Shown here piece by piece: positions 7,385 to 16,610 of a stretch of DNA of 44,383 nucleotides. Under the pieces are notes generated by a model, which did no database searches, had not been told where the DNA came from, and saw only the letters and a program-made list of their open reading frames with translations. The stretch lies in NCBI RefSeq assembly GCF_004570385.1, contig NZ_SPQL01000023.1, forward strand, positions 1 to 44,383. The letters run 5' to 3'. The stretch is from Blastococcus sp. CT_GayMR19. Lineage in GTDB: Bacteria > Actinomycetota > Actinomycetes > Mycobacteriales > Geodermatophilaceae. The translations under genes were made by a program, and so were the position numbers. The number at the start of each line of letters is the position of its first letter. Within the stretch, counting starts at the first letter, position 1.

Positions 7385-8683
7385 TCATGGGCGGGGATCG
7401 CGCCCGGGAGCCGCAGCAGCCGACGTGGCGGTGTTCTTCCCGCGCACGGGGGCGCGGCGCGTCCGGGCGGCGCCGGCCAGGTCGTCGAGCATCGCAGCGG
7501 TCATGTCCAGATCCACGCAGGCGTCGGTGACGCTCTGGCCGTACACGAGGGCGCCGGGGTGCTGGTGGTCCAGGTCCTGCCGGCCGGCGACGAGATTGCT
7601 CTCCAGCATCACGCCGCGGATCGCCGTCTCGCCGCCGGCGATCTGGCCCGACAGGTCGTGCACGACGTCGAGCTGGCGGAGGTGGTTCTTCTGGCTGTTG
7701 CCGTGCGAGGCGTCGACCACGACGACCGACGGCAGACCGCGCTCGCTCAGCTTCGCCTTCGTGTCGGCGATGTGGGTGGCCGAGTAGTTCGGGCCGTTCT
7801 TGTCGCCCCGCAGGATCACGTGGGCCGTCTCGTTGCCGGTCGTGGACAGCTGGGCCGTCATCCCGTGGCGGTCGACGCCGAGGAACTCGTGCGGCGCCCG
7901 CGCCGCGACGACGGCCTGGATGGCCGCCTCGATGCTGCCTTCCGGTGAGTTCTTGAAGCCGACGACGGCCGAGAACCCGGACACCCGCTCACGAGCGGTC
8001 TGGTCGGTGACGTTGCGCGCGCCGACGCCGTTGTAGGTCACCAGCCCGTCGACGTACTGCGGGCTCAGGGCGTTCAGCGGCTCGGCCGCGACCGGAACGC
8101 CCATCGCGGTGATCCGACCCATGATCATCCGAGTCGCGATCAGGCCGACGCTGATGTTGTTCGAGCCGTCGAGGTACGGGTCGTAGGCGAAGCCCTTCCA
8201 GTCGACCTCGGTCCTCGGCTTCTCGGTGTACGTCCGCATGACGATCTCGAGGTCCCCGCCGTGCCGTTCCCGCATCTCCCGGAGGAAACCGGCGTACTCG
8301 AGCGTCGCCGCCGGATCGTGGATCGAGCAGGGTCCGGCGATGACGGCCAGCCGCCCGTCGGCACCGCGCACGATGTCGGTCACGGCCCGACGCCCGGCCC
8401 GCGTGGTCGCGGCAGACGCCGCTGAGAGCGGCAGGACCGTCGCGACGGCCTCCGGCGTGACGACGACGTCCAGACCGACGATCCGCGTGTTCGTCAGGTC
8501 GGAGAGGTCGACCGGTTCGGGGTCCAGGGAGCCCAGCTGCCGGCGGACCTCGGGCAGCAGATTCGACTGCATGGCATCGATCTGCTCGTTCACCCGGCGC
8601 TGGACGTCCAGCAGGTGGTCGGCGATGCGCTGCGCCCGGTCCAGGACGCCGTCGGCTGACAGGTCCTCGTGCTGTGCCGTCAC
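7385..8683 (-). CDS. aroF: 3-deoxy-D-arabino-heptulosonate 7-phosphate synthase, class I
   Basis: This 432-residue enzyme condenses phosphoenolpyruvate with erythrose 4-phosphate, the first step of the shikimate pathway. Class I (AroF/G/H) signatures are clear: AGPCSIHD, MRTYTEKPRTEVDWKG, PLNALSPQYVDGLVTYNGVGAR, and VDASHGNSQKNH near the metal site. Compared with E. coli AroG (about 350) it has ~60 extra N-terminal residues, predicted mostly helical, and a ~25-residue Arg/Ala-rich tail. The GTG start has GAGGAG five bases upstream. Many actinobacteria rely on class II DAHP synthase; this may be an additional isozyme with its own feedback behaviour. It lies in the same neighbourhood as the aroKB-like fusion. 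Confidence 0.92.
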   Translation of the reverse strand: MTAQHEDLSADGVLDRAQRIADHLLDVQRRVNEQIDAMQSNLLPEVRRQLGSLDPEPVDLSDLTNTRIVGLDVVVTPEAVATVLPLSAASAATTRAGRRAVTDIVRGADGRLAVIAGPCSIHDPAATLEYAGFLREMRERHGGDLEIVMRTYTEKPRTEVDWKGFAYDPYLDGSNNISVGLIATRMIMGRITAMGVPVAAEPLNALSPQYVDGLVTYNGVGARNVTDQTARERVSGFSAVVGFKNSPEGSIEAAIQAVVAARAPHEFLGVDRHGMTAQLSTTGNETAHVILRGDKNGPNYSATHIADTKAKLSERGLPSVVVVDASHGNSQKNHLRQLDVVHDLSGQIAGGETAIRGVMLESNLVAGRQDLDHQHPGALVYGQSVTDACVDLDMTAAMLDDLAGAARTRRAPVRGKNTATSAAAAPGRDPRP

Positions 8684-9026
8684 TGGTACTCCTCACGAGA
8701 CCGGCAAGACGGGCCGGCGTGTTGTGTGCGCGGTGACGAGGTTAGGCGGGACCCGTCACCCGCGAAGAGCTCAGGGGCCGTCCCGGGTGGTCATGCCGCC
8801 GCGGTGGCGGCAACACCCTCGAGGCTGTGGACCCATGGCTCGGTCACTCCGGTCGGGACGGAGGAACCCGAGTACATCGGCTGCGACCTGGATGCAGCAC
8901 TCGTCGAGGCATAGCTGGGCGCGACGAGGTCCGAGCGCTCGCTCTGATCCGCGGACACGACACCACGACCACCGCCGACCCGCCGGCGACGACGCGGCCG
9001 CCTTGGCACCCGTCGGCTGGCCGGCG
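8684..9026. other. 343-base gap without a recognisable gene
   Basis: Both strands have short open frames here (for example plus strand to 8914), but none has a ribosome site, a recognisable domain or good codon-position bias. On the minus strand, TAACCT around 8737-8742 could be a -10 element for the DAHP synthase gene, followed by a leader of about 50 bases. Otherwise I see nothing; it could hold a decayed gene. Confidence 0.4.
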
Positions 9027-10016
9027 TCAACCCCAGAACTCGGTGAGCTGTTCCGCAAGCGCCCAGCCTCGGTCGTAACCGGCTCGAGCGGCGGGCGGAC
9101 GCAGCGACAGATCCATCGCACTGGCGCCGAACAGATGCTCGGAGTCGCTGTCCGGGGAGATCGTTTCGACCCTGCTGCCGCCTGCGCGTAGTTCGTCGAC
9201 CTGCGCTGCCAGATTCGTGCCCCACTCCCGGGGATGCTGCGATCTGCCGCCGAATGGTGACAGCACCAGCACCCGCCCGTATCCGGCCGCCAGGTCGGCG
9301 TTCTCGATGGATCGGTAGCCCCCGTCGATGTACCAACGATCGCCGATGCCGTAGGCAGGGCCGCCGGCGGTGCTGGCGGCAACGGCGTCCACCAGGTCGA
9401 CTCCGCTGTGGCGGTCGAACACGACCGGTTCGCCGGTCCGGGCATCGACCGCCGTGATGTGCACTGCACGTTCCGGCCAGCGTTGACCGGGGAGTCGTGC
9501 GGCGACGGTGGCGCGCCACCGCGCGGTCCCGGAGCCGTCCGACGCCGCATCCAGGTCCAGCGCCACCGCGCCCATCCTGCGGCGCATGTCGGCCGCATCC
9601 TCGGCGGCGATGATCCGGCCCATTCGCTCCAGGTGGTCGGCCACCGGAAACGTGGGAACGCGTCCACCGTCGGGTGTGACCGGACCAGTTCGTTGCTGGG
9701 GCGCAGCGGCCAGGATGGCGGCAAGCAGTTCGGTCGGCGTCGCGCTGGTGATCTGAGCCGCCGCCGTCGATCCGGCCGACGTCCCGATGGTCAGATCGGC
9801 ATCGGTCACGTCCAATCCGGCCTCGAGCAGGCCGGCGATGACGCCGATCAACCACGCGTTGCCTGTCGATCCGCCACCGCCGAGGACCAACGCTCGTTCG
9901 CCCCCGGCGGGCGCCCGCCTCGTGGCCTCGAGCTGCGGCTGCGGTCGGTCGGACCACGGCCGGTCGGGGGCCGTCGTCGAGGTGACGTGCAGAGGTGAAG
10001 AAGGGGCTGTGTTCAT
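9027..10016 (-). CDS. patatin-like phospholipase
   Basis: A 329-residue cytosolic patatin-family lipid acyl hydrolase. The oxyanion loop GGGGSTGNAW (47-55), nucleophile elbow GTSAGS with Ser80, and DGG with Asp231 form the Ser-Asp dyad. No signal peptide is seen; the first ~40 residues are Pro/Thr-rich and probably disordered. ATG at 10016 has GAGAGG about 7 bases upstream; an in-frame GTG at 10100 would add 28 residues but lacks a ribosome site. A very strong ribosome site further upstream instead serves a 17-codon ORF, described separately. Patatin proteins release fatty acids from membrane or storage lipids; its substrate here is unknown. Confidence 0.85.
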   Translation of the reverse strand: MNTAPSSPLHVTSTTAPDRPWSDRPQPQLEATRRAPAGGERALVLGGGGSTGNAWLIGVIAGLLEAGLDVTDADLTIGTSAGSTAAAQITSATPTELLAAILAAAPQQRTGPVTPDGGRVPTFPVADHLERMGRIIAAEDAADMRRRMGAVALDLDAASDGSGTARWRATVAARLPGQRWPERAVHITAVDARTGEPVVFDRHSGVDLVDAVAASTAGGPAYGIGDRWYIDGGYRSIENADLAAGYGRVLVLSPFGGRSQHPREWGTNLAAQVDELRAGGSRVETISPDSDSEHLFGASAMDLSLRPPAARAGYDRGWALAEQLTEFWG

Positions 10017-10068
10017 GGGAGTCGCCTCTCGCGAATTGCTCGGCGGGGCGCTCCCGGTGGCGACTACC

Positions 10069-10122
10069 TCAGTCGCGCGATCGTGCTGTACAGGGGGCAC
10101 CCACTGCGGACATTGCGTTCAT
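10069..10122 (-). CDS. 17-residue leader ORF before the patatin gene
   Basis: AGGAGGTGAG, a near-perfect ribosome site, precedes an ATG at 10122 by a few bases. The ORF encodes MNAMSAVGAPCTARSRD and stops 52 bases before the patatin start. It overlaps the possible GTG start of the longer patatin frame. Such a strong ribosome site on a tiny ORF suggests a regulatory leader peptide or a small protein; no conserved motif is known to me. Confidence 0.4.
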   Translation of the reverse strand: MNAMSAVGAPCTARSRD

Positions 10123-10311
10123 GGGTCTCACCTCCTGCCGATGGATCACGATCGCCGGGACGGTCGCACACCGGCGACGCGTCGGGCAACCCACATCGTG
10201 CCGATGCCGCAGTGGGGCCGTGCGTGACAGGCTGCCGAAAGCCCCGCAACGGGCGACCGACCAGCCCCGAGTCAGGGAAGGCTCGAGGTGGTCAATCCCC
10301 CTCGGAAGAGG

Positions 10312-10348
10312 TCAGGGGCCGTTCCGGATCCCCGGAAACGACCCCTGA
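10312..10348 (-). terminator. hairpin downstream of tRNA-Pro
   Basis: TCAGGGG and CCCCTGA arms (10312-10318, 10342-10348) enclose further paired CGTT/AACG and CGG/CCG segments with two mismatches. It begins 12 bases beyond the tRNA 3' end, so it likely ends or processes the tRNA transcript; no U-run follows. Confidence 0.5.
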
Positions 10349-10359
10349 TGCCTGCTCTG

Positions 10360-10433
<74 letters not shown>

Positions 10434-10520
10434 CGTGCCGTCGCGCCTGCCAGAAACCCGGACCGCGCGACGACCGCCTGAGCAGGTTACCGCACCTACA
10501 CCTGCGTCCCGACCGCCGGT

Positions 10521-11864
10521 TCAGCCCTTCGGCTTGTCGTTGCCCCGACCCTCGCGGACCTTGATCGAGACCTCGATCGGCGTGCCCTCGAAGCCCCACT
10601 TCTCCCGGAGCTTCCGCTCCAGGAACCGCCGGTAGCCGGCCTCGAGGAACCCGGTGGAGAACACCACGAACCGCGGGGGCCGGATGTCGGCCTGGGTGAC
10701 GTACTTGATCTTCGGGGCGCGACCACCGCGGGCCGGTGGGGGCGTCTCCTGCACCAGGGCCCGCACGTACGTGTTCAGCTCCGACGTCGGCACCCGGGAC
10801 TCCCAGGAGGCCAGGGCCGCGCGCAGGTGGTCGGCCAGCTTGTTGACCCCGCGACCGGTCACCGCCGAGATGTTGACCCGCGTCGCCCACTTGACGCGCG
10901 CCAGCTCCCGTTCGATCTCCTTCTCGAGCTGGAAGTGCCGGTCCTCGTCGAGGGTGTCCCACTTGTTGAACGCGATCACCAGGGCCCGGCCGGACTCCAC
11001 CACCTGCGTGATCACCCGCTGGTCCTGCTCGCTGATGACCTCGTCGGCGGCGAGCAGCACGACGGCGACCTCCGCGGCCTGGATGGCCGCCTCGGTGCGC
11101 AGGCTGGCGTAGTACTCGGTGCCGCTGGCGGTGTTCACCTTGCGGCGCAGGCCGGCGGTGTCGACGAACCGCCACTCCTCACCACCCAGCGTCACGATCG
11201 AGTCCACCGGGTCGACCGTCGTCCCGGCGACGGAGTCGACGACGGAGCGCTCGTCCTCGGCCAGCCGGTTGAGCAGGCTGGACTTGCCCACGTTGGGCCG
11301 CCCCACCAGTGCCACCCGGCGCGGGCCGCCCTCCTCGAGCTGCTCGCGCGGAGCGTCGGGCATCGCGTCGAGGATGAGGTCGAGCAGGTCGCCGCTGGAC
11401 CGGCCGTGCAGCGCGCTGACCGCCTGCGGCTCCCCCAGCCCGAGCGACCACAGCTCGGCCGCTCCGGCCTCGCTGCGCTCGTCGTCCACCTTGTTGGCCA
11501 CGAGGATGACCGGCCGGTCGCTGCGGCGCAGGATGCGCGCGGCCGCCAGGTCGGTGTCGGTGGCCCCCACGGAGCTGTCGACGACGAGCACGATGACGTC
11601 CGCGGTGTCCATCGCGTACTTGGCCTGGCGCGTGATCGACGCCCCCATGCCGGTGGCCTTCGGGTCCCAGCCGCCGGTGTCGACGACGGTGAACCGCTTG
11701 CCGTTCCACAGCGCGTCGTAGGAGATGCGGTCCCGGGTCACGCCCGGGATGTCCTGGACGACGGCGGCGCGCCGTCCGAGGAATCGGTTGACCAGGGTGG
11801 ACTTGCCCACGTTCGGGCGGCCGACGATCGCGACGACGGGCAGCGGCCCGCTCGGCTCGCTCAT
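10521..11864 (-). CDS. der: ribosome biogenesis GTPase Der (EngA)
   Basis: The 447-residue protein has two consecutive GTPase domains, each with its P-loop: GRPNVGKST at about residue 15 and GRPNVGKSS at about 187, with NKxD motifs NKVD and NKWD, followed by the C-terminal KH-like domain ending in a Lys-rich tail. This double-G-domain architecture is unique to Der, needed for 50S subunit maturation. The ATG overlaps the cmk stop by four bases (ATGA), so translation is coupled to cytidylate kinase, an arrangement conserved in actinobacteria. Confidence 0.97.
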   Translation of the reverse strand: MSEPSGPLPVVAIVGRPNVGKSTLVNRFLGRRAAVVQDIPGVTRDRISYDALWNGKRFTVVDTGGWDPKATGMGASITRQAKYAMDTADVIVLVVDSSVGATDTDLAAARILRRSDRPVILVANKVDDERSEAGAAELWSLGLGEPQAVSALHGRSSGDLLDLILDAMPDAPREQLEEGGPRRVALVGRPNVGKSSLLNRLAEDERSVVDSVAGTTVDPVDSIVTLGGEEWRFVDTAGLRRKVNTASGTEYYASLRTEAAIQAAEVAVVLLAADEVISEQDQRVITQVVESGRALVIAFNKWDTLDEDRHFQLEKEIERELARVKWATRVNISAVTGRGVNKLADHLRAALASWESRVPTSELNTYVRALVQETPPPARGGRAPKIKYVTQADIRPPRFVVFSTGFLEAGYRRFLERKLREKWGFEGTPIEVSIKVREGRGNDKPKG

Positions 11865-12565
11865 GTCCGCTCCCCCACGGCGACCGCGGAGGCGGCCAGC
11901 GAGACGACGCGGTCGATCACCGCGGCCCGGTCGAGGTCGGTGCTGTCCACGATCACGGCGTCGCGCGCCGGCCGCAGCGGGCTGTCCTCCCGCTCGCTGT
12001 CGTACTCGTCGCGGCGGCGGAGGTCCTCGGCCAGCTCCGCGACCTCGGCGGGGTCGGTGATCCCGAGCTGCCCGGCGCGGCGCTGGGCACGGACCTTCGG
12101 GTCGGCCGTCAGGTAGACCTTCAGCGTCGCCTCCGGCAGCACCACGGTGCCGATGTCGCGCCCCTCGACGACGACGGCCTCGGCCGCCTCGACCAGGGCG
12201 CGCTGCTGCTCGACCAGCTGGCGGCGCACCGCCGGAACGGCAGACACCGGCGACACCGTCCGGGTCACCTCGGCGCCGCGGATGCGGTCGGCCACATCCA
12301 CGCCGTCCACCCGCACCACCTCGGCACCGGCCGACGTCCCGACCTCGATCCGCGCCCCCGCGACGACAACGGCCACGGCCTCGGCGTCCTCCGGGTCCAC
12401 GCCGGCGTCCAGGACGGCGACGGTCGCGGCGCGGTACATCGCGCCGGTGTCGAGGTACGCGGCGCCGAGCCGGGCCGCGACGGCCCGCGCGACGCTGGAC
12501 TTGCCGGTGCCCGACGGACCGTCGAGGGTGATCTGACCCTGGAAGAAGCGCACGGGCCCGCTCAC
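11861..12565 (-). CDS. cmk: cytidylate kinase
   Basis: A 234-residue nucleoside monophosphate kinase that phosphorylates CMP and dCMP. The P-loop GPSGTGKSS lies near residue 16, DTGAMYRA near 38, and [13 protein letters not shown] near 135, as in bacterial Cmk with its enlarged CMP-binding domain. GTG at 12565 is the start; a nearby upstream ATG leads into an immediate stop in another frame. The gene follows aroH after 70 bases and overlaps der by four, so aroH-cmk-der is probably one operon. Confidence 0.96.
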   Translation of the reverse strand: MSGPVRFFQGQITLDGPSGTGKSSVARAVAARLGAAYLDTGAMYRAATVAVLDAGVDPEDAEAVAVVVAGARIEVGTSAGAEVVRVDGVDVADRIRGAEVTRTVSPVSAVPAVRRQLVEQQRALVEAAEAVVVEGRDIGTVVLPEATLKVYLTADPKVRAQRRAGQLGITDPAEVAELAEDLRRRDEYDSEREDSPLRPARDAVIVDSTDLDRAAVIDRVVSLAASAVAVGERT

Positions 12566-12573
12566 TGCGTCAT

Positions 12574-12634
12574 CTCGCTGCTCCGCAGCACATTCGCTCC
12601 GCTCCTCGCTCGCCGGCGCTCGCTGCGAGGCTCA
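12574..12634. repeat. short repetitive GC-rich spacer between aroH and cmk
   Basis: The spacer is built from degenerate repeats of CGCTC/GCGAG-type words (CGCTCCGCTCCTCGCTCG, GGCGCTCGCTGCGAG) with internal inverted complementarity. It looks like a dispersed intergenic repeat rather than coding sequence; only this copy is in view. Confidence 0.35.
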
Positions 12635-12635
12635 C

Positions 12636-12998
12636 TCACTGGGCGATGTCCTTGCGCAGCGCCACGGCACCGCGCAGGTACACGTGCTGGACGTCCGCCC
12701 GGCTTCTCGCCGTCTCCACGTGCGCCATCAGCCGGAGCACCCGGGGCAGCGCGTGCGGCACGCCGATCTCGGTGGCGCACATCAGCGGCACGTCGCCCAT
12801 GCCCAGCTCCCGGGCGGCCAGGGCCGGGAACTCCGACACGAGGTCGGGGGTGGCGGTGAACAGGATGCTGATCACGTCGTCGTGCGCGAGCTCGTTGCGT
12901 TCCAGCACCGCGCTCACGAGCTCACGGGTGGCCTCGAGCACCTGCTCCCGGTCGTCGGCGTCGACCTGCGTCGCGCCCCGGATGGCTCGGACGGCCAT
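12636..12998 (-). CDS. aroH: monofunctional chorismate mutase, AroH class
   Basis: This 120-residue protein converts chorismate to prephenate for Phe/Tyr synthesis. It aligns over its length with Bacillus AroH-type trimeric mutases: RAIRGATQV at the N-terminus carries the active-site Arg, followed by SATPDL-like FTATPDLVSEFPA, CATEIGVPHALPR, and the C-terminal HVYLRGAVALRKD. The frame is open well upstream, but the ATG at 12998 matches the family start, with GAGGAGAAGTGC before it. Gene order aroH-cmk-der is common in actinobacteria. Confidence 0.95.
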   Translation of the reverse strand: MAVRAIRGATQVDADDREQVLEATRELVSAVLERNELAHDDVISILFTATPDLVSEFPALAARELGMGDVPLMCATEIGVPHALPRVLRLMAHVETARSRADVQHVYLRGAVALRKDIAQ

Positions 12999-13115
12999 GC
13001 ACTTCTCCTCGATCGTGGTGGGCACCCGGATCGCCGGGCCCGGGGTGAAGTCTAGGTTCGTGGCGCCACCGGCCTTCCGGTGGAGGCGCAGCGGGCCCGC
13101 TGCGAGGCTGCCGGC

Positions 13116-13505
13116 ATGCGGGCCGGGCGCGATGCGGTGGTGAACTGGTACCTGCGCTACAACGCCGTCTGCAACCGGCACGCCTTCGACGAGCTGGCTC
13201 CGTTCCTGCGGGACGTCGTCCTCGTGAACGGCGCCACGCGGACCGCCCAGGGGTACGTCGACGACCTGTTCGAGGTGCACCGCGCCTTCCCCGACTACCG
13301 CTGGGAGATCCAGCGCGTCCTCGTCGACGAACCGTGGGTGGCCGTGCACCTCGCCGACCGCGGCACCCACCGCGGCCCCTGGCGCGGCGCGCCGCCCACC
13401 GGCCGCGCCGTCACCACCGACGAGTTCGCCATGTACCGGCTCGAGGAGGGCCGGATCGCCGAGGTGTGGGTGACCGCCGACAACGCCCGCCTGCCGCGCG
13501 GCTGA
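13116..13505 (+). CDS. SnoaL-like (NTF2-fold) polyketide-cyclase family protein
   Basis: The 129-residue protein begins AVVNWYLRYNAVCNRHAFDEL and has the FPDYRWEIQRVLVDEPWVAVHLADRGTHRGPW core and GRAVTTDEFAMYRLEEGRIAEVWVTAD ending, the usual layout of SnoaL-like NTF2-fold proteins. The family includes polyketide cyclases but mostly small uncharacterised enzymes or binding proteins. No polyketide genes are near. A GTG at 13080 would add 12 residues. It lies divergently from aroH and converges on rluB, so it is an independent single-gene insert in the housekeeping block. Confidence 0.75.
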   Translation: MRAGRDAVVNWYLRYNAVCNRHAFDELAPFLRDVVLVNGATRTAQGYVDDLFEVHRAFPDYRWEIQRVLVDEPWVAVHLADRGTHRGPWRGAPPTGRAVTTDEFAMYRLEEGRIAEVWVTADNARLPRG

Positions 13506-13514
13506 GCCCGAGAT

Positions 13515-13578
13515 TGTGCGCGGATGTACAGGTATTCGGCCTGGAACCGCGCACACCGGAACGTTCCCGCGGGAACGT
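13515..13578. terminator. bidirectional terminator region with two palindromes
   Basis: Between the convergent SnoaL-like and rluB genes lie a 9-bp stem (13515-13523 with 13547-13555, with an inner CAGG/CCTG stem) and a separate 18-bp perfect palindrome at 13561-13578 that reaches the rluB stop. Either can fold in transcripts from both sides. No T-tract is present. Confidence 0.45.
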
Positions 13579-14435
13579 CAGAGGCCGACCAGCTCCTGCA
13601 GCGTGCCCAGCTCTTCCTTGGAGAGCCTCCGGATGGAGCCCGAGCGCATCCGCTGCAACTCGATGGGCCCGATCGCCGTCCGAGTCAGGCGGGAGACGGG
13701 CAGCCCGACCTCGGCGAGCAGCCGGCGCACGATGTGCTTGCGCCCCTCGTGCAGGACCACCTCGACCACGGACTGGCCGGCGTGGGTGTCCACCACCCGG
13801 AACGAGTCGACCTTGACCGGGCCGTCCTCGAGCTGGACGCCCGCCCGGAGCCGGCGGTGCAGGTCGCGGGGCACGGAGCCCGACACCTGGGCGAGGTAGG
13901 TCTTGCGCACCTCGTAGGACGGGTGCGCCAGCCGGTGTGCCAGCTCGCCGTCGGTCGTGAGCAGCAGCAGACCCTCGGTGTCCTGGTCGAGCCGGCCGAC
14001 GTGCACGAGGCCCTTGGCCAGGTCGCCGACCATGTCGCCCACGGTCGGCCGGTTGCGGTCGTCGCTCATCGCGGTGATGACGCCGGTCGGCTTGTTCATC
14101 GCATAGGTGACCCGGTCCTCGCGGATCTCGATGCGGACGCCGTCGACGGCGATCTTGTCCGTGGCCGGATCGACCCGCATGCCCTGGACGGCGACCTGGC
14201 GGCCGTTCACGCTGATCCGCCCGGCCTCGATCATGTCCTCGCACACCCGCCGGGATCCCACGCCGGCACGGGCGAGGACCTTCTGCAGCCGCTCCCCCTC
14301 GCGCTCGTCGTCGGAGTCCGCCGGCTCGCGGTCGCCGGGGTGCGCGGGGGCGAGTTCCATGTCCTCGGACCAGCCGTCGCCGGCCGGGGAATGGGTGTCG
14401 TCGTCGGGGGTCAGGTCGTCCGGTACAGCGTTCAT
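13578..14435 (-). CDS. rluB: 23S rRNA pseudouridine synthase, RluB/RsuA family
   Basis: The 285-residue enzyme has an acidic ~50-residue N-terminal lead, an S4 RNA-binding domain (LQKVLARAGVGSRRVCEDMI ... GRISVNGR), and the catalytic domain with GRLDQDTEGLLLLT, where the Asp is the pseudouridine-forming nucleophile, and EGRKHIVRR. This is the RsuA/RluB/RluE/RluF subfamily; downstream of scpAB the actinobacterial gene is usually called rluB. ATG at 14435 has GGGAGA upstream. The acidic lead is not part of the family core. The position next to scpB-scpA is conserved in actinobacteria. Confidence 0.9.
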   Translation of the reverse strand: MNAVPDDLTPDDDTHSPAGDGWSEDMELAPAHPGDREPADSDDEREGERLQKVLARAGVGSRRVCEDMIEAGRISVNGRQVAVQGMRVDPATDKIAVDGVRIEIREDRVTYAMNKPTGVITAMSDDRNRPTVGDMVGDLAKGLVHVGRLDQDTEGLLLLTTDGELAHRLAHPSYEVRKTYLAQVSGSVPRDLHRRLRAGVQLEDGPVKVDSFRVVDTHAGQSVVEVVLHEGRKHIVRRLLAEVGLPVSRLTRTAIGPIELQRMRSGSIRRLSKEELGTLQELVGL

Positions 14436-14553
14436 CGCCGCCCAGTCTCCCACCGCGGCGCACCGTGACCGAACCGCCGTCGATCCGGGCAAGAAGCAGG
14501 GCCCCTGTGGACGACGGCGCAGGCACCCGCCCCGCGCGGGAGATGATCTCCGG

Positions 14554-14781
14554 ATGCCGCCGATCGACATGCCGATGCCCGGCCCCTGGCTCATGGGGAT
14601 CGTGGCGATCGGGGCCGGGGTGGTGCTGTGGTGGCTGACCCCCGCCCTGGCGCGTCGGGACGAGGAGGTCGGTCGCTCGGTGCTGCGGGAGCGCTTCCCG
14701 GTCATCGGCTACCTCGGGGCCGCGGTCATGCTCGGCCTCGGTGTGGTCATCCTGGTGGTCGCGGCAGCCCGCTCCCTCTGA
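14554..14781 (+). CDS. small membrane protein with two transmembrane segments
   Basis: A 75-residue protein, MPPIDMPMPGPW then a hydrophobic segment (about 13-30), a short charged loop ARRDEEVGRSVLRERFP, and a second hydrophobic segment (about 48-70) ending AARSL. I know no named family. It lies on the opposite strand from its neighbours, divergent from rluB and convergent with scpB. Length, codon pattern and clear hairpin topology support a real gene. Confidence 0.65.
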   Translation: MPPIDMPMPGPWLMGIVAIGAGVVLWWLTPALARRDEEVGRSVLRERFPVIGYLGAAVMLGLGVVILVVAAARSL

Positions 14782-14799
14782 CGCCCCCGCGGAGTGGGC

Positions 14800-14838
14800 C
14801 TTTCCGCGCCGAAAGTCGCTGCGCCTCGGGAGACTTTC
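14800..14838. terminator. two mutually exclusive hairpins between convergent genes
   Basis: CTTTC 14800-14804 pairs with GAAAG 14811-14815, while GAAAGTC 14811-14817 pairs alternatively with GACTTTC 14832-14838. Both use the same central arm. The word CTTTCCGCGCCG occurs twice. It sits between convergent genes and probably ends both transcripts. Confidence 0.4.
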
Positions 14839-14859
14839 CGCGCCGGCAGTCCGGAGACG

Positions 14860-15713
<854 letters not shown>

Positions 15714-15717
<4 letters not shown>

Positions 15718-16574
15718 CGATCCTCCTCGTCGTCCTGCTCGGGATCGTCCTCGGCTGCCGGCTCGTCCGGCACGGAACCGACATAGTCGTCCACGTCGGC
15801 ATCGGCGGCGTCGTCCGCCGTCGTCGGGCCGGTCCACCGCACGTGCAGCTCCCCGAGCGGCGTGAGCTGCTCGAACACCACCCGCTGCTGCCGGTAGAGC
15901 TCCAGCAGCGCGAGGAACCGCGCGACCACCTCGTTGGTGTGGCCGCAGTCGGACGTGAGCGCCCGGAACGACGCCGTCCCCGACCGCACCAGGTGGTTCC
16001 GGACGACGAACAGCTGCTCGGCGACGCTGACGGCCGGCGCGTGCAGGTGGGAGACGCTGACCACCTCGGGCGCCTTCGGCGTCAGCGCCCGCGCGGCGAG
16101 GGCGGCGAACTGCTCGGGCGTGATGTCGAGCAGCACCTCGGGCACCAGCTCCGCGAACCGCGGCTCCAGACCGGCCGACCGGGGGTGCCGCTGGGCCGCC
16201 TCCGCCTCCCGCAGCCGCAGGAACGCCGCGGCCTGCTTGTAGGCCTTGTACTGCAGCAGCCGGGCGAAGAGCAGGTCCCGGGCCTCCAGCAGCTCGAGGT
16301 CCTCCTCGTCGTCCACGTCCGCGGCGGGCAGGAGGCGGGCGGCCTTCAGGTCGAGCAGCGTGGACGCGATGACGAGGAACTCGCTGGCCTGGTCCAGGTC
16401 CAGCTCGTTGCCCAGCGCACGCAGGTGGGCGATGAACTCGTCGGTCACCTTCGACAGGGCGATCTCGGTGACGTCGAGCTTGTGCTTGCCGATCAGCTGC
16501 AGGAGCAGGTCGAACGGGCCCTCGAAGTTGGTGAGGTGCACCGTGAAACGCGACTCCACGTGCGTCTCGGTCAC
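15714..16574 (-). CDS. scpA: segregation and condensation protein A
   Basis: ScpA, 286 residues, is the kleisin subunit of SMC-ScpAB. The N-terminal FTVHLTNFEGPFDLLLQLIGKHKLDVTEIALSKVTDEFI is the SMC-neck-binding signature, and the C-terminal part near residues 200-250 has the winged-helix kleisin end. An acidic tail closes the protein. It starts with GTG at 16574. The upstream 166-base gap to the ribbon-helix-helix gene holds a dispersed repeat element. Neighbours parA, the RHH-like gene, scpB and rluB form a block conserved among actinobacteria. Confidence 0.96.
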
Positions 16575-16610
16575 GACCGCAGCCTAGAGAGCGTCCGGTC
16601 CCGGGGCGCC

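Noticed and set aside
8669-8990. Short ORFs on both strands as a gene or transposase remnant
   Set aside because: No ribosome site, no recognisable motif, no inverted terminal repeats. I leave the gap unannotated.
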